From: Prorocentrum cordatum
Lineage: Eukaryota; Sar; Dinophyceae; Prorocentrales; Prorocentraceae
Assembly (NCBI GenBank): GCA_963575745.1
Contig: CAUYUJ010014256.1
Coordinates: forward strand, 335,001 to 377,500
Direction: 5' to 3'
Length of the DNA stretch: 42,500 nucleotides
Below, piece after piece: positions 1 to 9,109 of the stretch. How positions within the stretch are numbered: position 1 is the first letter of the stretch; each line of letters starts with the position of its first letter. The notes below the pieces were generated by a model that saw nothing but the letters and a program-made list of their open reading frames with translations, was not told the DNA's origin and ran no database searches. The position numbers and the translations under genes were made by a program.

Positions 1-312
1 GAGCACGAGGGCCTCCTGCTGCTTGCGGAGGCGACGGTTGACGCAACCCCAGAAGCCGCAATTAAACGGGCTGATGTCTGGCGAGCGCCTCGGAAAACGG
101 CAGCGCCTCGATAGATTGTCGAACTTGGTCCGCGCTGCGCTCCTGCGCCCCGAAAGAGTCGCTGCCCCCCAGAACCGGGAAGCGCTTCTTGCTGGAGTAC
201 GCCCGGCGCAGCGCTGGCGACAAGGACTTCGAGCGCTGGGAACTGGGGCTGACGAGGTGCATGATTGTTAGATGCCGTGCACTTCGAGTCATAGAAAAGT
301 CTGTGCTTCCAT
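1..312 (-). pseudogene. Tc1/mariner-like transposase remnant, unit 1 (cut by window edge)
   Basis: Read on the minus strand, positions 84-67 encode SPDISP, followed by FNCGFWGCVNRRLRKQ. This resembles the third catalytic Asp region of Tc1/mariner transposases (typically SPDLNPIDxxxWxxLKRRLR). Upstream, in a different frame, is a segment containing SADQVRQ, resembling the helix after the second catalytic Asp. The frame change shows the gene is broken. The C-terminal part lies beyond the window edge. The family call rests on the motif by eye. Confidence 0.45.
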
Positions 313-579
313 CGGTGGGACGACGAAATGTTGCAAGTTGATCCTGGCCGCGTACGGCCGCGCCTACATTGCGACGCCACCTCGACAAAACGCCCCCGCC
401 CCCTAAATTTCAATGTTGGCATCGAGCGAGCACCCCAAGTCCGGGAGGACAAAAAAATGCAAGTCAACATTGAAATACGGGGGAAGGGGAGCTCTTCGGA
501 TATCGATGGAATAGGATCAAAATTGTCATCTTGTTTCTCGGAACGATCATATAACTTGCGATATTTTGTCCGCCCACTG
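313..579. mobile_element. 267-bp foldback (MITE-like) element, copy 1
   Basis: The ends form imperfect terminal inverted repeats of about 26 bp: GTGGGACGACGAAATGTTGC at the left and, on the opposite strand, GTGGGCGGACAAAATATCGC at the right. A second inner inverted repeat lies around AATTTCAATGTTG (about 406) and CAACATTGAAAT (about 466). Unit 2 of the array has the uninterrupted site (CCATCGCGTTTGTC near 2530), so this is a true insertion or excision polymorphism. It has no coding capacity. A target-site duplication cannot be defined cleanly. Confidence 0.7.
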
Positions 580-1244
580 CGTCTTTGTCATCCCCCTGCA
601 GGGTGAAGGCTGACTCGGAGGGCGGGGGAATCGGAGAATGGGGGAAGGATGATGGCGGGAGAATTCAAGGGTACAGGGTCGGACGTTCGGTCGACGGTCG
701 GACTGCCGACTTCCGAAACAGGGTGCGAGCCGGAGCGCGCCGGCCACTGGACGGAAGGTTTCACGCCTCGCTGATGTCTGAGCTGGGACCCAGCTGGTTC
801 GAGTTGGCGCTGACCTGGCGCGCACCTGCGCAGGGCTGACCTGGACGGGACTGCAATCTATTGAGGCTCGGTGGATTTGGACGGCGGCCATCCTGAGACT
901 GGGCTGCGCTGGGGTGGCCTCCGCTGCGCCAGCCAAACCAGAAACAATATAAATAATATATATATATATATATATATGCTGGCTTCGCTTCTTTTTTTTT
1001 GTTTCGCTCGGCGAGCAGCGCCGAGCGGGGGTGTTGGGGGGCCGCGTCGCGCCTGGCCCGCGCCAGGCCGATCGTGGGCCGCGACGAGGACATGCGCGGC
1101 CCTCGCTGCGATCGCATCGCCAGGCGTACCCTTGGCTGCGCTGGGCACTGCCCAGGCTTTGTGCCGAAAGTCGCCCGGTGCTGGCACGCGGCCGCGCAGC
1201 GGGGCAGGGCGCGCCAGGCGACGACGGAGTGGCGGGGCGCGCGC

Positions 1245-1535
1245 GGCGCCTGCATCTGGCCTATTTGAATACTCCCAGTACATTGGAATACTATTTGAAT
1301 ACCTATTTGAATACCTATTTGAATACCTCAGTTATAGGGGGGGGAACCGATTTGAAACTTGAAAATAGAAAGAAAGAAAATACATTCTTTTTCACTCTAC
1401 TATTCGCGCGTAGCAAATGCAAATCCCCATATAGCTGCAGTTTTCATATAGGTATTCAAATAGGTATTCAAATAGGTATTCAAATAGGTATTCAAATAGC
1501 ACTGGAGTTTTCAAATGAGGCAAATGCAAGCGCGG
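1245..1535. repeat. CTATTTGAATAC repeats in inverted arms, unit 1
   Basis: The left arm has TGCATCTGGCC, then ACTCCCAGTAC and several CTATTTGAATAC repeats. The right arm (about 1449-1535) carries GTATTCAAATAG repeats, then GCACTGGAGTTTTCAAATGA and GGCAAATGCA, which is the reverse complement with mismatches. About 115 bp lie between the arms. The same structure recurs in unit 2 near 3160-3447, with fewer right-arm repeats. Confidence 0.75.
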
Positions 1536-2074
1536 CGGGCGCGGGGCCGCCCTGTCGCCGCCCGCTGCTCTGAGCAGGCCACGCGCCAGCAGCGCCCAGG
1601 CAGAGCCTGCCGCGCCGAGCCCGCGCAAGTCCGCCGCGCGGCCCAGGGGCGGCCGCTCGCGCTCCAGGCGCAGCCCGAGCGCGGCCCTGGCGCCGGCCTG
1701 GAAATAGCGGACAGGAGGTCAACGTCACTCCGCACCAACTCATGCCCGTCGGGCGCCCACCGCGGATGAGCCGACAGGCCTCGGCTGAGCACGCCAGCGC
1801 TTAGATGGGCAAAAGGGCCCTGCGACAGGATGTTTACTCCGGGAAGGCCATTGCGAGCGCGCGTCAAGATCGGCTGCCAGTCGGGAAAAATACAACTCAA
1901 GAAATTATGCTCATATGGCTGGTGGGCGGCTGGCCCGAAGTCCCGGCGCCCCACCGCGGCGACTGGGCATGAACTTCGCATGTTCCCCGTGTCCTCGGCG
2001 GCGGGCCGCCGGCGGAAGGCCGCGTGTTCGCGGCGTCGGCAGCCGCGCGGGGCGCGCAGGGCATCGCTCCTCGA

Positions 2075-2530
2075 AGTCCTTCCCCTTCACGCGCTGGAGG
2101 GCCTTGCAGCGCCGGCCCATGGACTTCACCAGAGGAGTCAAGATGGCCACGGGCACGCGCTGGAGAGCCCGCCTGAGGCGCGCCGCGAAATGGGCCCTGG
2201 CTTTCTTCTTGCCAGGCGAGCACGAGGGCCTCCTGCTGCTTGCGGAGGCGACGGTTGACGCAACCCCAGAAGCCGCAATTAAACGGGCTGATGTCTGGCG
2301 AGCGCCTCGGAAAAAGGCAGCGCCTCGATGGAATTGTCGAACTTTGTCTGCGCTGCGCTCCTGCGCCCCGAAGGAGTCGCTGCCCCCCAGAACCGGGAAG
2401 CGCTTCTTGCTGGAGTACGCCCGGCGCACCGCTGGCGACAAGGACTTCGAGTGCTGGGAACTGGGGCTGACGAGGTGCATGATTGTTAGATGCCGTGCAC
2501 TTCGAGTCATAGAAAAGTCTGTGCTTCCAT
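2075..2530 (-). pseudogene. Tc1/mariner-like transposase remnant, unit 2
   Basis: The minus strand has three colinear transposase-like pieces in shifting frames. The first contains FPVLGGSDSFGAQERSADKV, like the region of the second catalytic Asp. The second has SPDISPFNCGFWGCVNRRLR (SPDISP at 2301-2284), like the third catalytic Asp block. The third has LQRVPVAILTPLVKSMGRRC followed by KALQRVKGK, matching the C-terminal Tc1/mariner pattern IPxxxxxxLVxSMPRRxxAVIxxKG. At least two frameshifts separate these pieces, so no intact enzyme is made. The amino-terminal DNA-binding half is absent. The equivalent region of unit 3 carries the same breaks. Confidence 0.55.
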
Positions 2531-2882
2531 CGCGTTTGTCATCCCCCTGCAGGGTGAAGGCTGACGCGGAGGGCGGGGGACTCGGAAAACTGGGGGAAGG
2601 ATGATGGCGAGGATGATCAAGGGTACAGGGTCGACGTTCGGTCGAAGGTCGACTGCCGAGCTTCGAACAGGGTGCGAGCCGGAGCCGAGCCGCCACTGGA
2701 CCGAAGGGTTCACGCCTCGCTGATGTCTGAGCTGGACCCAACTGGTTCGAGTTGGGCTGACCTGGACGCACCTGCGCAGGGCTGACCTGGACGGGACTGC
2801 CAGATATTGAGCTCGGGGGGATTGGGCCGCGCAGACCTGAGCTGGGCTGCGCTGGGCTGCCTCCGCTGCGCAAGCAAAACAG

Positions 2883-2918
<36 letters not shown>

Positions 2919-3159
2919 TGGGCTTCGCCTTCGCCCGGCGAGCAGCGCCGAGCCCGCGTCGCGCCTGGCCCGCGCCAGGCCGATCGTGGGCCGCGACGAG
3001 GACATGCGCGGCCCTCGCTGCGATCGCATCGCCAGGCGCACCCATGGCTGCGCTGGGCACTGCCCAGGCTTTGTGCCGAACGTCGCCTAGCGCTGGCACG
3101 CGGCCGCGCAGCGGGGCAGGGCGCGCCAGGCGACGACGGGGTGGCGGGGCGCGCGCGGC

Positions 3160-3447
3160 GCCTGCATCTGGCCTATTTGAATACTCCCAGTACATTGGAA
3201 TACTATTTGAATACCTATTTGAATACCTATTTGAATACCTATTTGAAAACCTCAGTTATATGGGGGGGAACCGATTTGAAACTTGAAAATAAAAAGAAAG
3301 AAAATACATTCTTTTTAACTCTACTATTCGCGCGTAGCAAATGCAAATCCCCATATAGCTGCAGTTTTCATATAGGTATTCAAATAGGTATTCAAATAGG
3401 TATTCAAATAGCACTGGAGTTTTCAAATGAGGCAAATGCAAGCGCGG
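3160..3447. repeat. CTATTTGAATAC repeats in inverted arms, unit 2
   Basis: This is a second copy of the inverted-arm block. The right arm has three GTATTCAAATAG-type repeats against four in unit 1, so repeat number changes within the arms. Confidence 0.7.
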
Positions 3448-3986
3448 CGGGCGCGGGGCCGCCCTGTCGCCGCCCGCTGCTCTGAGCAGGCCACGCGCCA
3501 GCATCGCCCAGGCAGAGCCTGCCGCGCCGAGCCCGCGCAAGTCCGCCGCGCGGCCCAGGGGCGGCCGCTCGCGCTCCAGGCGCAGCCCGATCGCGGCCCT
3601 GGCGCCGGCCTGGAAATAGCTGACAGGAGGTCACCGTCACTCCGCACCAACTCATGCCCGTCGGGCGCCCACCGCGGATGAGCCGACAGGCCTCGGCTGA
3701 GCACGCCAGCGATTAGATGGGCAAAAGGGCCCTGCGACAGGATGTTTACTCAGGGAAGGCCATTGCGAGCGCGCGTCAAGATCGGCTGCCAGTCGGGAAA
3801 AATACAACTCACGAAATTATACTCATATGGCTGGTGGGCGGCTGGCCCGAAGTCCCGGCGCCCCACCGCGGCGACTGGGCATGAACTTCGCATGTTCCCC
3901 GTGTCCTCGGCGGCGGGCCGCCGGCGGAAGGCCGCGTGTTCGCGGCGTCGGCAGCCGCGCGGGGCGCGCAGGGCATCGCTCCTCGA

Positions 3987-4442
3987 AGTCCTTCCCCTTT
4001 ACGCGCTGGAGGGCCTTGCAGCGCCGGCCCATGGACTCCACCAGAGGAGTCAAGATGGCCTCGGGCACGCGCTGGAGAGCCCGCCTGAGGCGCGCCGCGA
4101 AATGGGCCCTGGCTTTCCTCTTACCAGGCGAGCACGAGGGCCTCCTGCTGCTTGCGGAGGCGGCGGTTGACGCAACCCCAGAAGCCGCAATTAAACGGGC
4201 TGATGTCTGGCGAGCGCCTCGGAAATAGGCAGCGCCTCGATGGAGTTGTCGAACTTGGTCTGCGCTGCGCTCCTGCGCCCCGAAGGAGTCGCTGCCCCCC
4301 AGAACCGGGAAGCGCTTCTTGCTGGAGTACGCCCGGCGCAGCGCTGGCGACAAGGACTTCGAGAGCTGGGAACTGGGGCTGACGAGGTGCATGATTGTTA
4401 GATGCCGTGCACTTCGAGTCATAGAAAAGTCTGTGCTTCCAT
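3987..4442 (-). pseudogene. Tc1/mariner-like transposase remnant, unit 3
   Basis: This is the counterpart of the unit 2 remnant, with SPDISP at 4213-4196 and a C-terminal block reading VPEAILTPLVESMGRRC. Val-to-Glu and Lys-to-Glu changes against unit 2 show independent drift after duplication. The frame breaks match those of unit 2, so inactivation came before tandem amplification. Its upstream side ends at the foldback element at 4443. Confidence 0.5.
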
Positions 4443-4709
4443 CGGTGGGACGACGAAATGTTGCAAGTTGCTCCTGGCCGCGTACGGCCGCGCCTACATT
4501 GCGACGCCACCTCGACAAAACGCCCCCGCCCCCTAAATTTCAATGTTGGCATCGAGCGAGCACCCCAAGTCCGGGCGGACAAAATAATGCAAGTCAACAT
4601 TGAAATACGGGGGAAGGGGAGCTCCTCGGACATCGATGGAATATGATCAAAATTGTCATCTTGTTTCTCGGAACGATCATATAACTTGCGATATTTTGTC
4701 CGCCCACTG
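4443..4709. mobile_element. 267-bp foldback (MITE-like) element, copy 2
   Basis: This copy has the same length and the same ends as copy 1 and differs by a few substitutions. Its left flank is the array unit, but its right flank (from 4710) is unrelated to that of copy 1 and leads into the hairpin repeats of the retroelement ORF1 region. The element end is therefore also the breakpoint of the array. Confidence 0.7.
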
Positions 4710-4719
4710 TAGGAGCTGT

Positions 4720-4857
4720 CCCCAACCCCGAGGAGCGGGCCAGTTGGGGCGGTGGCCTCTGTGCCGTACATGTCCCCAACCCCGAAGAGCGGGCCAGTTG
4801 GGGAATACGCCTCTGCGCTGCCTTTGCCCCCAACCCCGAGGAGCGGGCCAGTTGGGG
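4720..4857. repeat. Three 30-nt hairpin repeats
   Basis: Three near-identical 30-mers lie at 4720-4749, 4774-4803 and 4828-4857. Each begins CCCCAAC and ends GTTGGGG, with an inner CCCCG/CGGGC pairing, so each can fold into a stem-loop. Spacers are 24 nt and unrelated. On the minus strand each encodes PQLARSSGLG in the shifted frame that follows ORF1. Confidence 0.85.
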
Positions 4858-4858
4858 G

Positions 4859-5226
4859 ATCATCGAGGATGCCGAAGCCACCGTGCTCGAACTGGAAGCC
4901 ATCGGTGATGCGGGCAAGGGGGTGTGACTACGAGGGGCTGAATCCCTCCCTCCCTTGCCCAAACGATGCGAAGACGTGCTCCTCGCCAAAGCGGAACCGA
5001 GCACGGGCCAATCCTTCTCGTCCAACTCCATCAAAGTCCCGCCACGCTGGCGAAACTGCATCGAGTCGAACAGAAGGTCGTCGCGCAGGACTGGCGCAGC
5101 GAAGCCCGTGGCCTGCTCCCAGTCGTGGTCCATGATGTTGCACCTCAGGAAGGCATCCAAGCTGGACTGCTCTTCGACGCCGCTGCCTGGAGGAGGACCC
5201 TCCAAGCCAGCGTCCAGCTCAGGAGC
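4859..5226 (-). pseudogene. Frameshifted C-terminal continuation of ORF1
   Basis: Immediately after the ORF1 stop, the minus strand reads on in a different frame with protein-like sequence: ELDAGLEGPPPGSGVEE, then LDAFLRCNIMDHDWEQATGF and LFDSMQFRQRGGTLMELDEK. The junction needs only a one-base shift at about 5222-5227. This points to an indel in a formerly longer ORF1, or less likely to programmed frameshifting. The frame stays open through the hairpin repeats into the foldback element. Confidence 0.5.
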
Positions 5227-6298
5227 ACGACCGAGCCCGCTTGACCCCAATGGCCTCCGCAACCACGAGGTACTTGCGCTTGGCGGCATCCAGCTGCTCC
5301 TGACTTCCTCCTTTGGCCTCCTTGAGCTCCTGGGCGGCCTTGTCGAAAGCTGCCCTGCGCTCGTCGAAGTCTTCTCCATCCAGCAAGTCCATGTCGATGT
5401 CATCGCCGTCGCCTGCAGTGGCTGCAATGTGCTCGCCGCTGCCCGCCCCACCTGTAGCAACCCCAGGAGGAGCACCTGCAGCAGCAGGCCCGCTGGCCGC
5501 GGCCCTCTTGGCCTGAGCCTCGGCCTGCAGGCGCTGGAGGGTGGCCAGTGCAGCTTGTCCTTCTTCAGACTGGGCGACGGCCTCGCCCAGGGTGGCCGTG
5601 ACTGCTCTGAGCGGATCTCCATCAGCTTGGACGCGGAACAGGGCCTGCTCGGCCTGGCCGAGGTCCTCTTTGAGCTTGTCGACGCTCTTGTCCAGCTCAG
5701 CGATCTCGGCCTGAAGCTCCTCCTGTTGCTTGCGCAACGCCGCAGCACGCACCTCCGCCTTGGAGAGCTTGGTGCGGAGGTTCTCGACCTTCCAGTGCGC
5801 GGCCCTGGGCGTGGGCTGCTTGACTGCCGTAGCCTGCTTCTTTGCCAGTTCTGCTTCTTCGACCTTCGCCGTGTCGACGCCCTCGTCCTTGAGGAACTGC
5901 AGCACCTCAGCGAACGAGAGCTTGGCGGACGATCCGCCCATCGTGCCCTGCTGCTGCGAAGGGGTGCTGGAATGCCATGGCGGCCGAGCTGGGGGCGGCT
6001 TGCCCGCCAACTGTGCGACCTCGGCCCTGAGCTCCTGGATAAGGCGCATCTGCTCCTTGTTGCTGGGTCCGATCGGCGGCGGACCTTGAGCCCAGGCACC
6101 TCGAGGCCCACGAACAGAACCTGACTTGAGTGCCGCCGATGCCTTGCGAGCTGCCTGGACGACTCTCGCTGGGGCATCTTTGCCGCACCCTCTGCACATG
6201 ATCCTGGACGCCCAATTGTCCGTGCACCCGCAGCTGCAACTCCACAGGGGAGTCTTGGCTCCAGGCAAGACATCGGGCGGGTTTGGCACCATCCGCAA
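5219..6298 (-). CDS. Retroelement-type ORF1: RanBP2-like zinc finger plus coiled coil
   Basis: The 359-residue product starts MRMVPNPPDV. Residues 19-38 have the spacing of a RanBP2-type zinc finger (W19, C21, C23/C25, N28, C35, C38), a small fold that binds RNA or protein. Residues of about 85-130 are Pro/Gln-rich. About 150-235 is a charged coiled coil rich in Glu, Lys, Leu and Ala. An Ala/Gly linker and an acidic stretch (GDGDDIDMDLLDGEDF) follow. The finger, coiled coil and retroelement-rich setting suggest a LINE ORF1 (RNA-binding) protein, but a host gene is possible. No reverse transcriptase follows it here. The frame ends at a TGA just before a clear continuation in another frame, so this copy is probably broken. 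A (GGA)n tract lies about 200 bp upstream. Confidence 0.5.
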   Translation of the reverse strand: MRMVPNPPDVLPGAKTPLWSCSCGCTDNWASRIMCRGCGKDAPARVVQAARKASAALKSGSVRGPRGAWAQGPPPIGPSNKEQMRLIQELRAEVAQLAGKPPPARPPWHSSTPSQQQGTMGGSSAKLSFAEVLQFLKDEGVDTAKVEEAELAKKQATAVKQPTPRAAHWKVENLRTKLSKAEVRAAALRKQQEELQAEIAELDKSVDKLKEDLGQAEQALFRVQADGDPLRAVTATLGEAVAQSEEGQAALATLQRLQAEAQAKRAAASGPAAAGAPPGVATGGAGSGEHIAATAGDGDDIDMDLLDGEDFDERRAAFDKAAQELKEAKGGSQEQLDAAKRKYLVVAEAIGVKRARSCS

Positions 6299-6501
6299 CT
6301 GCTGGACTCTGCAGCGGGAGGCGCCGTGCGCTTGTGAAGTGGCCCGTGTTCACGAGCCGCTTCGAAGTACGTGAACACAAGCACGGGCTCCTGAAAGAAC
6401 TCGTGCCGAAACGGCTAGAACAATGGGTGGGGCAAGAGGGGAAGGATGGAGGAGGAATCGTCGTCGTCGTGATCGTCGTCGTCGTCGGAGGAGGAAGAGG
6501 G

Positions 6502-6675
6502 GGAGGAGGAGGAGGAGGAGGAGGAGGAGGAGGAGGAGGAGGAGGAGGAGGAGGAGGAGGAGGAGGAGGAGGAGGAGGAGGAGGAGGAGGAGGAGGAGGA
6601 GGAGGAGGAGGAGGAGGAGGAGGAGGAGGAGCAGCAGGAGCAGGAGCAGCAGGAACAGGAGCAGGAGCAGGAGGG
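6502..6675 (+). repeat. (GGA)n tract
   Basis: About 129 bp of pure GGA units (6502-6630) are followed by degenerate GCAGGA units to about 6675. It lies upstream of the minus-strand ORF1 and leads directly into the TCTTGGGGCC array. All frames stay open through it, giving spurious poly-Gly, poly-Glu and poly-Ser reading. Confidence 0.95.
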
Positions 6676-7400
6676 CGAGCGAAAGGGCCAGAGGTCTCTC
6701 GGATGCCTCTCGGAGCCTCTTGGGACATCTCTTGGGCGCTTCTTGGAAGCCTCTCTGGGACGTCTTGGGGGTCTCTTAGCGGTCCTGGGGGGCTCTTGGG
6801 CGTCTTGGGTGGCCTCGGGGGAGCCTCTTGGGGCCGCTTGGGGTCGTCCGGGGCCTCTTGGGGGCCTCTTGGGGCCATCTTGGGGCCATCTTAGGGCCAT
6901 CTTGGGGCCTCTTGGGGCCTCCTGGGCGCCTCTTGCGGCCATCTTGGAGGACATCGATCAAAGAAGAGGGGAGCTCCAATTAGGGTTGCCCCTCGGGAGC
7001 CCCACAAATCGCCTCCTGGACCCATATTGCGGCGCTCTTGGAGCGGTCTTGGGCGCTCTTGGGGTCATCTTGGGGCTCTCTTGGGGCTCTCTTGGGCCAC
7101 CTTGGAGCCATCTTGAGGCCTCGGAAAGCTATCGGAAGCGAAAAGGCGAGAAGGCAAGGCACCATCACTGGTTTTCCTTATGTTTCGTAAGGATTTGGGG
7201 CTTCTGGGGGCCACCTTGGAGGTCTCGGAGGCCTCTTGGAACCGTCTTGGAGCGTTCTTGGGGCTTCTTGGAGCATCTTGGGAGCCATCTTGAGGCATCT
7301 TGGGCTATCTTCAGCCATCTCGGAGGTCATCTTGCGGTCTCCGAGGCCCTCTCGGAGCCGCCGTGGGCCATCTTGGACGCTCGGACCGCTCGCGAACCCC
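6676..7400. repeat. Degenerate TCTTGGGGCC array 1
   Basis: This is a run of imperfect 10-11 bp units of the form TCTTGGGGCC/TCTTGGGGGCC with no conserved reading frame. At about 7131-7154 it is interrupted by a box, ATCGGAAGCGAAAAGGCGAG, which recurs in the other arrays of this type. Confidence 0.85.
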
Positions 7401-7562
7401 TCAGGAGGGGAAGAAACACACAGACACAATTGATCGTCGATTCCCCAGAAGATTTAGGAGAATATGGGAAGTGGGTGGGAAGACAAAAACCTAGAAAATA
7501 TAGGAAAGTATGGGACATCCTGTTATTTGTGTCTATTTATTTGTGTGTCCCAGGGCCCCTTT
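7401..7562 (+). repeat. Dispersed box after the array, copy 1
   Basis: It begins TCAGGAGGGGAA, contains ACACACAGA and TCGTCGATTCCCCAGA, and ends ATTTGTGTCTATTTATTTG followed by TGTGTCCCAGGGCCCCTT. A matching copy is at 37558-37671. It is AT-richer than its surroundings, has no open frame and directly follows the TCTTGGGG array. Its role is unknown. Confidence 0.8.
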
Positions 7563-7867
7563 AACCCTCCCGTCCAGGTCCAGGGAGGGGGTAGGGGGGA
7601 GGGGTAAACCCCTCCCCGAAGGGGAAGAAGGGGGGTGGAAGAGGAAACATCCTAAACCACCTGCGCCCAGAGGGCTGGTGGGATTACCCACCGCCAGCTA
7701 GGGTGGCTGGCCGCCCCCCCTGTTCGAGCTGATGGCACCCCACTCCGGGCGCGCCCCCAGAGAGTGCCCAGAGCGGAGTGCCACTGGCTCGGGGGGGTGA
7801 TGTCTTGGAACGGAGCTCTGTGGAGTTCTGGTGGTGGTGATGGCTCTGACGGTCTCGTGAGAAACAG
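7563..7867. other. GC-rich low-copy stretch, possible intron of the SNF2-type gene
   Basis: It holds a G/C-run hairpin region (GGGGTAAACCCC near 7600) and TGGTGGGATTACCCACC near 7676. No coding exon is recognisable. It ends in GAGAAACAG, usable as a 3' splice site for the exon at 7868. Confidence 0.35.
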
Positions 7868-7999
7868 GTGTGCGTGTGGCGCTTCGTCACCGCCGACACC
7901 ATCGAGCAGGACCTGACCGAGCGGCACCAGGCGGCCCTCTGGGCGCGCGCCGGCGCTGAGGCGGCCGCCGCTGGCGCGGGAGCGGCAGCCGCCGGCTGA
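7868..7999 (+). CDS. Terminal exon of a SNF2-family helicase (partial)
   Basis: Right after a CAG acceptor, the plus strand encodes 43 residues and a TGA: VCVWRFVTADTIEQDLTERH, then QAALWARAG and an Ala/Gly tail. The pattern RF(V/I)xxDTIExxL is typical of the end of the helicase C domain in SNF2 ATPases of the Rad5/HLTF/SHPRH type (for example RFIxxDTIEExI). These enzymes remodel chromatin or act in DNA-damage tolerance in the nucleus. An in-frame stop just upstream means the exon must be reached by splicing. No other exon is recognisable in the window, so upstream exons lie to the left or the exon is an orphan. The Ala/Gly tail is not a family feature. Confidence 0.55.
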   Translation: MCVWRFVTADTIEQDLTERHQAALWARAGAEAAAAGAGAAAAG

Positions 8000-9000
8000 G
8001 CTCCGAGGTGAGGAGGGGCTGCCGGCCAGCTCTGACCCTTTCTCCGGGCGCGCCAGTGCACGTCCGGAGCGTGGGCTGTGCGTTGGGTGGGGTGCAGGCT
8101 TCGCGTTGGGTGCTTTGCCCTGCTCGTCCGCCGCGCTGTTCTGTCGTGTCGCTCTGTCCGCCCCAGGGCGCTGCCAGCGCCGCGGGGGGCGGATGCGCCC
8201 CCCTCCGTTTCAGCGCCAGGGCACGCGTGCGAGTGTCCACGAGGGCAGTGAGCATTCACCGCGTGTCAGCACAAGGCATAGCCAAGTCCAAACTCCAATG
8301 AGCACAGCAACGACGCGCCATTCGTATACAATTTCACGGGCCTCTTGGTGGTTTCTTTGGGCCGTTCGGGGGTTTCTTCGGGGCCTCTTGGAGGCTTCTT
8401 TGGGCCCCTGGGGGCTCTCGGGGTCCTGTTCGGGGCCTCTTGAGGCCTCTAGTGGGCGTCTTGGGCCATCTTGGGGCGCTCTTGCGCCGTCTGACCCATT
8501 CGTAGGCCGTCTCAGGGCCGTCTTGTGGCTATCTTCGGCTCCTCTTCTTGGGGGCATCTTGAGCCGTCCTAGGGGGCCTCTTTGGGCCGTCTGGGGGCCC
8601 AATAGGGCCGTCTTGTGGCCCTCTTGGGGGCCTCTGGGGCCGTCTTGGGGCCATCTTGGAGGCTGCTTTGGCCGTCATGGGTCCCCGAGAGCCGAGAAAG
8701 GCGAAAATGCGAAAATCAGTTACGCCTGAAGGAAAATCTAGGTTTTTGGCCTCTGGAGGTGCTCTTGGGGGCCCCCTTGGGGCGGGGCCTCCTGGGCCCT
8801 CTTGGGGCCATTTTGGGCCGTCTTGGGGCCATCTTGGGCCGTCTGGAGGCCATGTTGAGCCGTTCTGATGCCTTCCAGGATCTCCAAGATGCCCATCAGG
8901 CCCAAATCGGATATTCTCTTTGAGCGTGGGTTGGTTCTGGAGCACCAGAAAGGGCGGGGGCCTCTTTGGTCGACGGATGTGGCGCAGCGCTGGGGGGGAG
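8000..9000 (+). repeat. 1.08-kb duplicated segment, copy A, with TCTTGGGG array
   Basis: From about 8050 the sequence matches the segment starting near 9138. Shared landmarks are GCGCCAGGGCACGCGTGCGA at 8213 and 9286, GAGAAAGGCGAAAA at about 8694 and 9773, and GATGTGGCGC at 8976 and 10067. Positions 8330-8880 are a TCTTGGGGCC-type array. The left part would be the 3' flank of the SNF2-type exon. No coding sequence is supported. Confidence 0.8.
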
Positions 9001-9109
9001 TAGGGGGGTGTACGTACCAATGTAAGCTGATACACCATGTAGCAAATCGCAATCATTTGGTACATCGGCTGCCTTGCATTATCGCCTTCGCAGACCTGCC
9101 TCTGGCAAC

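Larger units (their letters stand above)
1..4709. repeat. Tandem array of ~1.9 kb units (about 2.4 copies)
   Basis: The same sequence restarts at positions 1, 2218 and 4130, so units are about 1.95 kb (without its foldback insertion) and 1.91 kb, and the third is cut off at 4709. The window opens inside a unit, so the array probably extends to the left. Each full unit holds a minus-strand transposase remnant, an (AT)n tract (957-976; 2887-2915), GC-rich DNA and a block of CTATTTGAATAC repeats in inverted arms. Units differ by scattered substitutions and by presence or absence of a 267-bp foldback element. I infer amplification of a region that already contained a dead DNA transposon. Confidence 0.9.

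Noticed and set aside
4720-4857. Mini-CRISPR (three 30-nt repeats with 24-nt spacers)
   Set aside because: Only three repeats, no cas genes, eukaryotic context, and the repeats lie within a shifted retroelement frame.
6283-6954. Poly-Gly, poly-Arg, poly-Ser and poly-Pro proteins
   Set aside because: Translations of the (GGA)n tract and the TCTTGGGG array in different frames.
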